From Streptomyces sp. Je 1-79 (GTDB taxonomy: Bacteria; Actinomycetota; Actinomycetes; Streptomycetales; Streptomycetaceae): 64,000 bases of DNA. Each line of letters starts with the position of its first letter. Positions within the stretch are counted from its first letter, which is position 1. Made by a program: the position numbers and the translations under genes. Where the stretch lies: assembly GCF_025195125.1 (NCBI RefSeq), contig NZ_JAMGSL010000014.1:140046-204045 (forward strand), given 5' to 3'. The notes under the pieces are model-generated. The model saw only the letters and a program-made list of their open reading frames with translations. It did not search any database and had not been told where the DNA came from. Positions 15,794 through 23,232 of this stretch are shown piece by piece.

Positions 15794-16228
15794 ATGCTCG
15801 CCGAGACCATCTTTTCCGCGGTGTCCGTGGCGGGCATGGGCATCGCCGCGATCACGGCGTACCGCAAGCGTTTCCTCGCCGCGACACGGATCGCCGCCTA
15901 CTCCCTCGTGCCCATCGGCCTGGTGATGACGGGGGCGGTGGAGTGGGCCTTCGACACGGCCTTCAGCCCGACCGCCTGGGCGGGCTTCGGCGTACTCGGC
16001 GTGGCCTGGCTGCTCTTCATGTCCAGCCGAGCCGTCGAGCGGCGCAGGTCGGGCCGGAAGAAGGCCGAGCAGCTCGCGACGGGTGAGCGGCCCGGAACGG
16101 TCGCACCGGCCGCGTCCGCGCCCTCGCTGGGCCGCGGGCAGCGCGGTGCGACCCCGAAGCCGCAGGAGACGAAGGCCGGGGACGACTTCAGCGACATCGA
16201 GGCCATTCTGAAGAAGCACGGGATCTGA
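15794..16228 (+). CDS. Two-to-three-pass membrane protein with charged C-terminal tail
   Basis: ATG 15794 follows AGGAGG (15783-15788), so I use it rather than an upstream in-frame ATG. The 144-residue product has hydrophobic segments at about 5-20, 32-52 and 57-75, then a basic Arg/Lys stretch, an Ala/Pro-rich linker and an acidic end. I do not recognise the family. The cytoplasmic tail (about 80-144) ends in DDFSDIEAILKKHGI, which looks like a short amphipathic helix. Confidence 0.75.
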   Translation: MLAETIFSAVSVAGMGIAAITAYRKRFLAATRIAAYSLVPIGLVMTGAVEWAFDTAFSPTAWAGFGVLGVAWLLFMSSRAVERRRSGRKKAEQLATGERPGTVAPAASAPSLGRGQRGATPKPQETKAGDDFSDIEAILKKHGI

Positions 16229-16307
16229 CATGCGGGGCATCCACGGGATGTGATGAACTCCCGCTCACGAGGGGCGTGTTGCGGGCGGTCGCGGGGCGCG
16301 CTGCGCC

Positions 16308-16475
16308 ATGATCGCTCCCGAGATGCTCGATACCTCCCGGGATCATGTTCCCGCCCCCACCGAAGAACCGCGCGGTTGCCTCTTCGCGCTCTCCCAGCCG
16401 CCGCTGATGATCTTCCTGGCGGTGATCGGCTTTCTGCTCCTGACGGCCGCCGTGCACGACCTCTTCCTGCTGTGA
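16308..16475 (+). CDS. Small single-pass membrane protein, 55 aa
   Basis: The ORF runs from ATG 16308 to TGA 16475. Residues 1-30 are polar with one Cys, and the C-terminal half is one strong hydrophobic helix (PPLMIFLAVIGFLLLTAAV). This fits a tail-anchored small membrane protein. No good ribosome site precedes ATG 16308 or the in-frame ATG 16323, so the start is uncertain and the transcript could be leaderless. The hydrophobic profile and codon bias are the main support. Confidence 0.5.
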   Translation: MIAPEMLDTSRDHVPAPTEEPRGCLFALSQPPLMIFLAVIGFLLLTAAVHDLFLL

Positions 16476-16509
16476 GGCGGCCCGCCGCCGCGGGGCGGCT
16501 CACGGCTTC

Positions 16510-17067
16510 TCAGCCGGCGGCTTCCTTGCGGCGCGCGCGGTACGCGGCGACGTGGAGCCGGTTACCGCAGGTGCGGCTGTCGCAGTAGCGCCGCGAGCGG
16601 TTGCGGGAGAGGTCGACGAAGGCGCGGCCGCAGTCGGGAGCCTCGCAGCGCCTCAGTCGCTCCTGCTCGCCCGCGACGATGATGAACGCCAGCGCCATCC
16701 CGCAGTCCGCGCCGAGGTGGTCGGCGACCGAGGCGCCCGGCGCGAAGTAGTGCACGTGCCAGTCGTAGCCGTCGTGGTTGGTGAGCTGCGGCGTCGTGCC
16801 CGCGGCGGCCACCAGCTGGTTGATCAGCGTGGTCGCGATCCGGGTGTCCTGTGCCGCGAAGACCGCCGCGAACCTGGCCCGCACCTCCTGGACGGCCCGC
16901 AGGTCGTCCTCGTCGAGGGTGCCCACGTCGCTGATGTCGTGGGCCCGAACGAAGGTGCGCAGCGACGGGACGTCCACGAGCTCGTCGTCGCGGTCACCCT
17001 GGGGCGCGGTGTTCATCAGATCGACGACGGTGTCGAGGGCGATCCGGGTGTCGTGGGGGATCAGCAC
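16510..17067 (-). CDS. CGNR zinc-finger transcription regulator (ABATE domain)
   Basis: The 185-residue protein starts at GTG 17067. Its C-terminal 45 residues carry the four-cysteine CGNR finger: C..DC, then YCDSRTCGNRLHVAAYRARR. The N-terminal 130 residues correspond to the ABATE stress-induced domain common in actinobacterial CGNR proteins. These proteins are predicted DNA-binding regulators; the ligand and targets are unknown. It is on the same strand as ssgB and lies downstream of it, but a hairpin separates the two genes. Confidence 0.85.
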   Translation of the reverse strand: MLIPHDTRIALDTVVDLMNTAPQGDRDDELVDVPSLRTFVRAHDISDVGTLDEDDLRAVQEVRARFAAVFAAQDTRIATTLINQLVAAAGTTPQLTNHDGYDWHVHYFAPGASVADHLGADCGMALAFIIVAGEQERLRRCEAPDCGRAFVDLSRNRSRRYCDSRTCGNRLHVAAYRARRKEAAG

Positions 17068-17318
17068 GATTCGCTCCCTGGCCGGCTGCGGGCGGACGCC
17101 CGCGGAATTGCGCTGACTCTAGCGGCTTCGCCGCGCCCGGCCGGGAGGGGTCCGAAAGCGGGCCGGAACGGGACCGAAACCCGGCCCCGACCGGAGGGCC
17201 CGGGACCGTCGGCCGCGAGCCGGGATCGGGCCGCGGGCCGGGAACGGGCAGCGGCGCCCTCTTCCGCGCCGGCTGCGCGGTGAGGACGCCGATGTCTGCC
17301 GTATGGGGTTGTCCGCGC

Positions 17319-17347
17319 GGCGCCGTCGCCCCGAGTCGGACGGCGCC
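17319..17347 (-). terminator. Hairpin terminator downstream of ssgB
   Basis: GGCGCCGTC (17319-17327) pairs perfectly with GACGGCGCC (17339-17347) across an 11-nt loop. It lies about 20 bp beyond the ssgB stop in its direction of transcription. Confidence 0.6.
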
Positions 17348-17366
17348 GTGCGGCTCTCGGCCTGGC

Positions 17367-17780
17367 TCAGCTGTCGGCCAGGATGTGGGAGAGCTCGGTG
17401 TCGAGGTCGAAGTGACGGTGCTCGGTGCCCGGTGGGACCGCGGCGTCGGTCCGCTTCAGGAACGACTCCAAGGCCCTCGCCGGGGCCTCGAGCAGGGCTT
17501 CGCCCTCGGGGGAACTCAACGCGATGCAGACGACGCCCTGACCGTGACTGCGGGACGGCCAGACTCTGACGTCGCCGGTGCCGGTGGGCCGGTGCAGCCC
17601 CTCGGCGAGAAGGTCGCGGGCGAAGACCCACTCGACCGTCTCCTCGGCTCCGGTGTGGAAGGTGGCGTGCACGGCATACGGATCGGCCGTGTCATACCGC
17701 AGGCCCGCGGGTACAGGCAGTGAGGACTCGCTCGACACAACGAGGCGCAGGTGCAGCTCGCAGCTGACCGTGGTGTTCAT
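17367..17780 (-). CDS. ssgB: Sporulation-specific cell division protein SsgB
   Basis: The 137-residue sequence is recognisable as the highly conserved SsgB: it opens MNTTVSCELHLRLVVSSE and contains YDTADPYAVHATFHTG and EWVFARDLLAEG. SsgA-like proteins exist only in sporulating actinomycetes. SsgB positions FtsZ at future septa in aerial hyphae together with SsgA. The ATG at 17780 follows GAAAGG with a long 11-nt spacer. Upstream, GTTT (17865-17862) lies 14 bp before GGTGGC (17847-17842) on the minus strand. That is a weak match to the sigma-H-type promoter I recall for this gene in S. coelicolor. It is single-copy core DNA. Confidence 0.97.
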   Translation of the reverse strand: MNTTVSCELHLRLVVSSESSLPVPAGLRYDTADPYAVHATFHTGAEETVEWVFARDLLAEGLHRPTGTGDVRVWPSRSHGQGVVCIALSSPEGEALLEAPARALESFLKRTDAAVPPGTEHRHFDLDTELSHILADS

Positions 17781-17934
17781 AAGCGCCAGGGCCTTTCGCT
17801 CAGTGTGCGCTCGGGGATTCGCACGTCGGCGAAATCGACATGCCACCTACGGTGCCGTTGTAAACCCCTCTGTCTGTTTTGTGATCGTTCAGGTAGCTCG
17901 TATGGGGGTGTGTAACTTTGGGTAATACCGCCAA

Positions 17935-18393
17935 ATGAGTGAGGACGTTCCGTCGGGTAAGTTGGTGACCATGAATGCGGAGAGTGACGAGCGCACCGGG
18001 GAGTCCGCGGCCGACGGGGAATCCGAGCTGGGATCCCGGGCCCCCGAGTTCATCAAGGCCCGGCGGAGCCTGCATGTGAGCTGGCAGGTCGGCGTCTTCA
18101 TCGTCGGGCTGGCGGTGGTGGGCGCGGGCGTCGTCATGCTGCCCCTGCCCGGCCCCGGCTGGCTGGTGATCTTCGGCGGCATGGCGATCTGGGCCACCGA
18201 GTTCGTCTGGGCGCAGCTCGTGCTCCGCTGGACGAAGAGGAAGGTCACCGAGGCCGCTCAGCGCGCCCTCGATCCGAAGGTCCGGCGGCGCAACATCATC
18301 CTGACGACCGTCGGCCTGGTGATCATCGCCGCGCTGCTCGGTTTCTACCTGTGGAAGTACGGCTTCGTCATGCCGTGGAAGATCAACGACTGA
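17935..18393 (+). CDS. PGPGW-motif membrane protein (TIGR02611 type)
   Basis: The product of 152 residues has an acidic cytoplasmic N-terminus (1-45) and three hydrophobic segments at about 50-68, 75-95 and 122-140. The second contains PLPGPGWLVIFGG, the PGPGW signature of a family of actinobacterial transmembrane proteins of unknown function. Two starts are possible, ATG 17935 and ATG 17971. A TAATAC box ends six bases before 17935, so I prefer that start as a leaderless one. It is divergent from ssgB. Confidence 0.85.
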   Translation: MSEDVPSGKLVTMNAESDERTGESAADGESELGSRAPEFIKARRSLHVSWQVGVFIVGLAVVGAGVVMLPLPGPGWLVIFGGMAIWATEFVWAQLVLRWTKRKVTEAAQRALDPKVRRRNIILTTVGLVIIAALLGFYLWKYGFVMPWKIND

Positions 18394-18447
18394 CCTGAGG
18401 ACGGTCCGGGGCACCGGCTGACATGCGGTAATGTTTGCGGTGCGCCC

Positions 18448-18522
18448 GGGCGATTAGCTCAGTGGGAGAGCGCTTCGTTCACACCGAAGAGGTCACTGGT
18501 TCGAACCCAGTATCGCCCACCA
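18448..18522 (+). tRNA. tRNA-Val(CAC), copy 1
   Basis: The cloverleaf has acceptor GGGCGAT/ATCGCCC, anticodon stem CTTCG/CGAAG with loop TTCACAC (anticodon CAC), and a T arm GGTTCGAACC. CCA is encoded at 18520-18522. TAATGT (18429-18434) upstream could be the -10 box. A strong hairpin follows. Confidence 0.95.
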
Positions 18523-18530
18523 CCCGGACC

Positions 18531-18566
18531 GAAGGCCCGGAGACTGGATCCAGTCTCCGGGCCTTC
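18531..18566. terminator. Perfect 36-bp palindromic terminator
   Basis: GAAGGCCCGGAGACTGGA is followed directly by its reverse complement (18549-18566). It separates tRNA-Val from the convergent 841-aa membrane protein gene and can end transcription both ways. Confidence 0.85.
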
Positions 18567-18589
18567 GGCGTTTCCCGTCGGGCGTCGGG

Positions 18590-21115
18590 TCACCGCATGC
18601 GGCCGAGCCGCTCCCGGAGCCGGCGGGCGTCCCGGAGCCGCTGCTCGTACGTCGCCCCGACCGCGAGCAGCAGCAGACCGGCGAGCGCCGGGGGCAGCCA
18701 GCGGGGGAGAGCGCCGACGGCCTGGACGACGTACGGGGCCAGCTCGTGCAGCCCGTCGAGGGCGAGGACCGTGCCGCCGAGCACCAGCAGCGCCTGGAGC
18801 CGGAACCGCGCCCCCAGCAGCGTCACCACGAGCGTGGCGACGCCGAGGAGCAGCGGGCGAGGCCAGTCCGGGTCCGCCCAGGCGGCGAACAGGCTCGGTA
18901 CGAGCGTGGCCGCGAGGCCGGGGCCGTACGCCACCCAGGAGGAGGCCTCCGGGTCGCGGCGCCGCCGCAGCACACCGACCACGAGGGCGGGCACCGTGAC
19001 GGGCAGCGTGTACGCCTCCGGTGTCGTCACGTCCCAGACGGCCAGGCGCACCCAGGTCGCCACGAGGAAGAGGGCTCCCGCCGTCCACGAGGCGAACGGC
19101 CGGCGCTCGGGCCTGAGGGCCGTGGCGGCGGCGATCACGCCGCCGAGGGCGAGGACGAGCGCGAGGACGGCGGGGCGCGACGCCGCCGCGAGGCCGATCG
19201 CGAGCACCCCGACCGCCGCGCCCGTGATCTCCACGGGCAGGGCGAGCAAGTGGCGGCGAAGCCGCGCGCCGAGCAGGGCGGTCGCCGCCGGCACGAGGAG
19301 CAGGGCCAGGGCGGTGTGGTGGTCCGGGAACTCGGCCGCGGCGGCCCCGGCGGAGACCAGCCCGGCGGTCACGACGACCGCCAGACAGGCGGCCACGGTC
19401 CGCCGGGCGCCCTCCGCGAGGAGGGCACCCGCGACGAAGAGCGCCGTCAGCACGCCGAGCGTGCCGAACGTCGCCCCTCGCGAGTCCAGGGCGAGCGCGA
19501 CCGCGCCGGCGGCGGACGCCAGCCCACAGCCGAACGCGCTCCATCCGAACACCTCCCGGGGCGACACGGGCGCCGAAGCGGCCACCGGGACACCCACGGG
19601 CGCCCAACCGGGCCACCGCGACCCCTGCCCGGCGTCGGAGCCGGTCCGCCCTGCTGCGTCGCCGTCCCCGGACGCGTCGCGCCCCGCCGTGCCCGGCTCT
19701 CCGCCGGCCGCCGACGCACCCGATTCCGGACGCGGCGCGGCAGGCACGTGGAGGCCCCTGGCGAGCGTCTCCGGGCGGATCGCCAGGAAGAGGGCCGCCG
19801 TGGTCGTCGCGAGGTGGAGCGCCAGCGTCGGCGCGTACGGGAGCTCTGAGGAGACCGGGAGCGCCGTCAGCGTCGCCCAGACCAGGAAGAGCGCGGCGCA
19901 ACGGGACCACAGGCGGGGCAGGGCCGCGACGGCGATCGCGGCGACGATCAGCACCACGGGGGCCGTCGAGGGGTACCCGGCGAGGACAGGGTCCCCGTGC
20001 GCCCCCGACCAGACCGGTGTCGTCCGCGCCACGGGGGCGAGCAGTCCCGCCGCCACCGGCGGGAGCGCCCACATCACGCCCAGGGCGAGCACCCCGGCGC
20101 CCGCCCCGGCCAGGCCCGTCCGTACCGCGCGCGGGGCCGCCGACCGCAGCGCGGCCGCCAGGGCCACCGCGCACAGCACGTACCCCGGCACCTCCCAGTC
20201 GCCCGGCAGCACCGGACGCAGCGCACCGCCCGCCGCCGAGACCACCGCGAGCCCCGCCACCACCGACGCGGCCACCGCCGCCCGGGCCGCTCGCCACGCC
20301 ACGCACAGCGCCACCGCCGCGCAGGCGAGCAGCAGCGCGCCCGCCGGGAGCGCCGAGGAGAGCGACAGGCCACCGCCCGTGAGCAGCGCCCAGCCGCCCA
20401 GGGCACCGGCCCCCAGGGCCGCCGTCATCCGTACCGCCGCCGGCTTCGCCAACAGGACCACGGCCAGATCCCCGACCGCCGTCGCCAGCGCCGCCCAGGC
20501 CAGGGCCAGCGGGCCGCCGTCCAGGGCCAGAACACCCAGCGGCAGCGGCAGTTGGGCCGTCACCACCGCCACCGGCAGCGGAGTCCGCAGCCGCCCGAGC
20601 GCCGCCCCGTAGGCCGTCCACGCGCCCGCGAGGACCGCCGAGGCCACGGCTGTGAAGGCCGCCCCGTCGGCCTCCGGCAACGCCACCCGGCGCAGCGCGT
20701 ACGCGTCGAGGACCATCAGCACGAGACCCAGGGCCGCGACCGCCTCCGCCGTCGAGCCGAGCCCCCGGCGCAGCAGGACCGCCGGCACCGTCAGCGCCGC
20801 GGACGTCACGACGGCGAGTACGGCCGCACGACCGCCGATCCCCATCGAGCCCCAGCTGACCAGGGTGAAGGCGAGCGCGGCGATCGTCAGCAGCACCCCG
20901 CCCAGCGTGAGCAGCACGTTCTGGGCGCTGCGCGGCGTCGAGTCGGCGACCGGCCGAGCGCCGGGCCTCGCCGGCGCCGGGAGCGCGACCGGCGTGTGCA
21001 GCACCCGCAGCAGCCAGGCCCGGCGGGTCAGCAACTGGGACCTGCGGGCGTCGAGTCGGGCCAGCTCGCGGTCGACGAGCACCAGTTCGTCGGCGGGCGG
21101 GAGAGCGTTGTCCAT
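18590..21115 (-). CDS. Very large polytopic membrane protein of unknown function (841 aa)
   Basis: From ATG 21115 the product has 841 residues, dominated by about 20 or more hydrophobic Ala/Leu/Val segments. The exceptions are a charged cytoplasmic N-terminus (about 1-60, with a helical ELARLDARRSQLLTRRAWLL stretch), a central polar Gly/Ser/Asp-rich loop (about residues 468-525) and a basic C-terminal tail (EQRLRDARRLRERLGRMR). I do not recognise motifs for a transporter, glycosyltransferase or ligase. An ATG 36 bp upstream is also in frame. The gene sits between two tRNA-Val(CAC) genes. It could be a scaffold or lipid-handling protein, but the function is unknown. Confidence 0.8.
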   Translation of the reverse strand: MDNALPPADELVLVDRELARLDARRSQLLTRRAWLLRVLHTPVALPAPARPGARPVADSTPRSAQNVLLTLGGVLLTIAALAFTLVSWGSMGIGGRAAVLAVVTSAALTVPAVLLRRGLGSTAEAVAALGLVLMVLDAYALRRVALPEADGAAFTAVASAVLAGAWTAYGAALGRLRTPLPVAVVTAQLPLPLGVLALDGGPLALAWAALATAVGDLAVVLLAKPAAVRMTAALGAGALGGWALLTGGGLSLSSALPAGALLLACAAVALCVAWRAARAAVAASVVAGLAVVSAAGGALRPVLPGDWEVPGYVLCAVALAAALRSAAPRAVRTGLAGAGAGVLALGVMWALPPVAAGLLAPVARTTPVWSGAHGDPVLAGYPSTAPVVLIVAAIAVAALPRLWSRCAALFLVWATLTALPVSSELPYAPTLALHLATTTAALFLAIRPETLARGLHVPAAPRPESGASAAGGEPGTAGRDASGDGDAAGRTGSDAGQGSRWPGWAPVGVPVAASAPVSPREVFGWSAFGCGLASAAGAVALALDSRGATFGTLGVLTALFVAGALLAEGARRTVAACLAVVVTAGLVSAGAAAAEFPDHHTALALLLVPAATALLGARLRRHLLALPVEITGAAVGVLAIGLAAASRPAVLALVLALGGVIAAATALRPERRPFASWTAGALFLVATWVRLAVWDVTTPEAYTLPVTVPALVVGVLRRRRDPEASSWVAYGPGLAATLVPSLFAAWADPDWPRPLLLGVATLVVTLLGARFRLQALLVLGGTVLALDGLHELAPYVVQAVGALPRWLPPALAGLLLLAVGATYEQRLRDARRLRERLGRMR

Positions 21116-21198
21116 GCCCGGAGTGTGCGCCGGGCCACACTCCGGCGCCATGCGCGCGGGTACTCATCTCCGGGCCTGAGTACGTACACACTGGGGTC

Positions 21199-21645
21199 AT
21201 GGACTGGTGCCGCTACCGCTTCCGCAGCGTCTGGCTGTTGGCCGCCCCGCCCGACGCCGTCTACGCCGTGCTCGAACGCGCCGAGGAGTACCCGGGCTGG
21301 TGGCCCCAGGTCCGTGAGGTCGTCCCCGTCGACGACGTCACCGGCACCGCCCGGTTCCGCTCCTTCCTCCCGTACGACCTCGTCGTCACCGCCGAGGCCC
21401 AGCGCCGCGATCCCGTCGCCCACGTCCTGGAGATCGCCCTCCACGGCGATCTGGAGGGGTGGGCGCGCTGGACGCTGACCTCCCGGGGCCCGGGGACCCG
21501 CGCGCTCTACGAGCAGGAGGTCGAGGTGACCAGCCCCCTGATGCGCCGGCTCGCCGTCCCGGGCCGGCCCGTCTTCCGCGCCAACCACGCCCTGATGATG
21601 CGCGCCGGGCGGAGGGGCCTTGCGGCGCACCTGCGCGCGGTTTGA
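21199..21645 (+). CDS. SRPBCC (polyketide cyclase/START-like) protein
   Basis: The 148-residue protein has the SRPBCC pattern: an N-terminal beta strand, the helix PPDAVYAVLERAEEYPGWWPQVREV, antiparallel strands, and a long C-terminal helix (MRRLAVPGRPVFRANHALMM). This fold binds hydrophobic ligands. Without known catalytic residues the ligand cannot be guessed. It is divergent from the large membrane protein gene. Its stop codon lies within the -35 of the next tRNA promoter. Confidence 0.82.
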   Translation: MDWCRYRFRSVWLLAAPPDAVYAVLERAEEYPGWWPQVREVVPVDDVTGTARFRSFLPYDLVVTAEAQRRDPVAHVLEIALHGDLEGWARWTLTSRGPGTRALYEQEVEVTSPLMRRLAVPGRPVFRANHALMMRAGRRGLAAHLRAV

Positions 21646-21671
21646 AGGAACCCAGCGGAAACCTGTATGGT
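21642..21671 (+). promoter_or_regulatory. Promoter of tRNA-Val(CAC) copy 2
   Basis: TTGAAG (21642-21647) and TATGGT (21666-21671) are 18 bp apart, a good vegetative promoter. The -35 overlaps the stop codon of the SRPBCC gene. Transcription would start about 7 bp before the tRNA. Confidence 0.7.
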
Positions 21672-21684
21672 TCAACCCGTTCCC

Positions 21685-21756
21685 GGGCGATTAGCTCAGC
21701 GGGAGAGCACTTCGTTCACACCGAAGGGGTCACTGGTTCGATCCCAGTATCGCCCA
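21685..21756 (+). tRNA. tRNA-Val(CAC), copy 2
   Basis: This differs from copy 1 at a few stem and loop positions (for example GCACTTCG for GCGCTTCG, and a GATCCC T arm) but keeps anticodon CAC. The chromosome reads CCG after the discriminator, so CCA is not fully encoded. A GAAA-loop hairpin follows. Confidence 0.95.
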
Positions 21757-21763
21757 CCGGGAC

Positions 21764-21793
21764 AGGCCGGTCCGTCGAAAGACGGACCGGCCT
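21764..21793 (+). terminator. GAAA-tetraloop terminator
   Basis: AGGCCGGTCCGTC (21764-21776) pairs perfectly with 21781-21793 across GAAA. It lies just after the tRNA and before the convergent exonuclease gene. Confidence 0.85.
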
Positions 21794-21819
21794 TCCGCAT
21801 GTCAGGGGCGACCGACGCC

Positions 21820-22545
21820 TCACGCGGCCGTCCGCAGCTCCGGACGGAGCGGCCACGCCGGATCCACCGTCTCCGGCGTCCCGTTGCGTGTGAACCACGC
21901 CTGCAGCCCGCGCGCCTGCGCCGCGTGCCACATCGCCTGAAGGGTGTGCAGCTCCGCCGGCGACAGCCGCTCCAGCCGGGACGCGAACCGTCGCGCCACC
22001 GCCCGTACGACATCCAGCGACGCCGTCGCGTCGGCCGCCGCGTCGTGCGCGCCGTCCAGCTGCACGCCGTACTGCGCGCACAGATCCGTCAGCGTCCGGC
22101 GGCCCTTGCGGTACCGGTCCAGGTGCTTGTCGAGCACGCGCGGATCCAGCACGCACAGCGGCGCGTTCTCCAGATAGCGGCCGAGCGAGGAGGCGCGGTG
22201 GCGGCGCAGCTCGCGGTCCAGGATCGTCAGGTCGAAGGGCGCGTTCATCACCACCAGCGGCCGGCCCGCCGCGCACTGCTCGGCCAGCGCCCGCCCCAGC
22301 TCCTCCATCACGGGCGCCGGCCAGCGCCCGTTCCGCCGTAGGTGATCGTCCGTCAGTCCATGGACCTCGGTGGCCGCGGGCGGCACCGGAATCCCGGGGT
22401 TGACCAACCAGCGCGTGACCCGCGGACGTCCGCCGGCCGTGTCCTGGACGACGAGAGCGGCCGACACGATGCGGTCCTGCTCGACGTCAACTCCCGTGGT
22501 TTCCGTGTCGAATGCGGCCAGGGGCCCTTCGTACCAGTGCGTCAT
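21820..22545 (-). CDS. DEDDh 3'-5' exonuclease (DnaQ/epsilon-like)
   Basis: The 241-residue protein has all three exonuclease motifs: FDTETTG with Asp13 and Glu15 (ExoI), NAPFDLTIL (ExoII) and HDAAADA with the general-base His (ExoIII). These bind two metals for 3'-5' hydrolysis of DNA or RNA. It is a stand-alone exonuclease of the DNA polymerase III epsilon superfamily, without a polymerase-binding tail or helicase. A role in proofreading, repair or RNA turnover cannot be distinguished. The C-terminal 75 residues form an extra helical extension. Confidence 0.92.
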   Translation of the reverse strand: MTHWYEGPLAAFDTETTGVDVEQDRIVSAALVVQDTAGGRPRVTRWLVNPGIPVPPAATEVHGLTDDHLRRNGRWPAPVMEELGRALAEQCAAGRPLVVMNAPFDLTILDRELRRHRASSLGRYLENAPLCVLDPRVLDKHLDRYRKGRRTLTDLCAQYGVQLDGAHDAAADATASLDVVRAVARRFASRLERLSPAELHTLQAMWHAAQARGLQAWFTRNGTPETVDPAWPLRPELRTAA

Positions 22546-22665
22546 CCCCGAACTCCTCGCACATGTGCGGCAGATGGCGATCCCTCTGCCCGAATCGGTG
22601 ATACCCGGGCTGTTTGCCCCCTACGCGAACCGGTGACAACACAGATGACGGGGAAGGGAATTGAC

Positions 22666-23232
22666 ATGGCGCTCGCCCAGCCCGAATCGGGAGGGCTGCC
22701 ACCTCAGCGGGCAGCACCGTTGCGCGGTTCACTGGCCACCACCGCCTGCATGGAGACGCTCCAGGTGGGATATCTGCACGCGGTCGCGGCGGCGGCGGGC
22801 TGCTCGCTGTCGCAGCCGTTTCCGGACAACGGCATCGACTGGCACGTGAGCCACAGCGCTCCCGGCCACACCGTGGACGACGAAGTGACCATCAAGGTGC
22901 AGCTCAAGTGCACCTACCAGCTGCCGCCGCGGCCGCCCGGCCCCGCGTTCTCCTTCACTCTGGACAACGACCACCTGGTGAAGCTGGCGCGGACCCCGGT
23001 CTCGGTGCACAAGATCCTGGTCGTGATGATCGTGCCGCGTGACCGGGAGGACTGGCTGCGGGCCGGGCACGACCGACTGGACCTGCGGCACTGCTGCTAC
23101 TGGATCAACCTGGCCGGCCACCCGGTGACGGGGCGGCGGCGGACGACCGTGCGCGTACCGACGGCACGGATCTTCGACGACCGGGCTCTGTGCGAGATCA
23201 TGACCCGGGTCGGCGTGGGAGGGAGACCTTGA
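22666..23232 (+). CDS. DUF4365-type protein with PD-(D/E)XK-like residue pattern
   Basis: ATG 22666 follows GGGGAAGGGAA, giving 188 residues. The core reads GSLATTACMETLQVGYLHA, then PDNGIDWHV, then VQLKCT. Glu30, Asp58 and the Gln79-x-Lys81 pair follow the E-D-(E/Q)xK order of PD-(D/E)XK nucleases, and the layout resembles DUF4365 proteins. Nuclease activity is inferred only. The stop overlaps the next start as TGATG, so the two genes are translationally coupled. Apart from its partner gene, the nearest neighbours are an exonuclease gene and thrS, with no mobile genes. Confidence 0.75.
   Translation: MALAQPESGGLPPQRAAPLRGSLATTACMETLQVGYLHAVAAAAGCSLSQPFPDNGIDWHVSHSAPGHTVDDEVTIKVQLKCTYQLPPRPPGPAFSFTLDNDHLVKLARTPVSVHKILVVMIVPRDREDWLRAGHDRLDLRHCCYWINLAGHPVTGRRRTTVRVPTARIFDDRALCEIMTRVGVGGRP

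Noticed and set aside
18448..21756. Integrated element between two tRNA-Val genes
   Set aside because: Both tRNAs are complete and differ in sequence, there is no integrase, and gene content matches neighbouring core genes.
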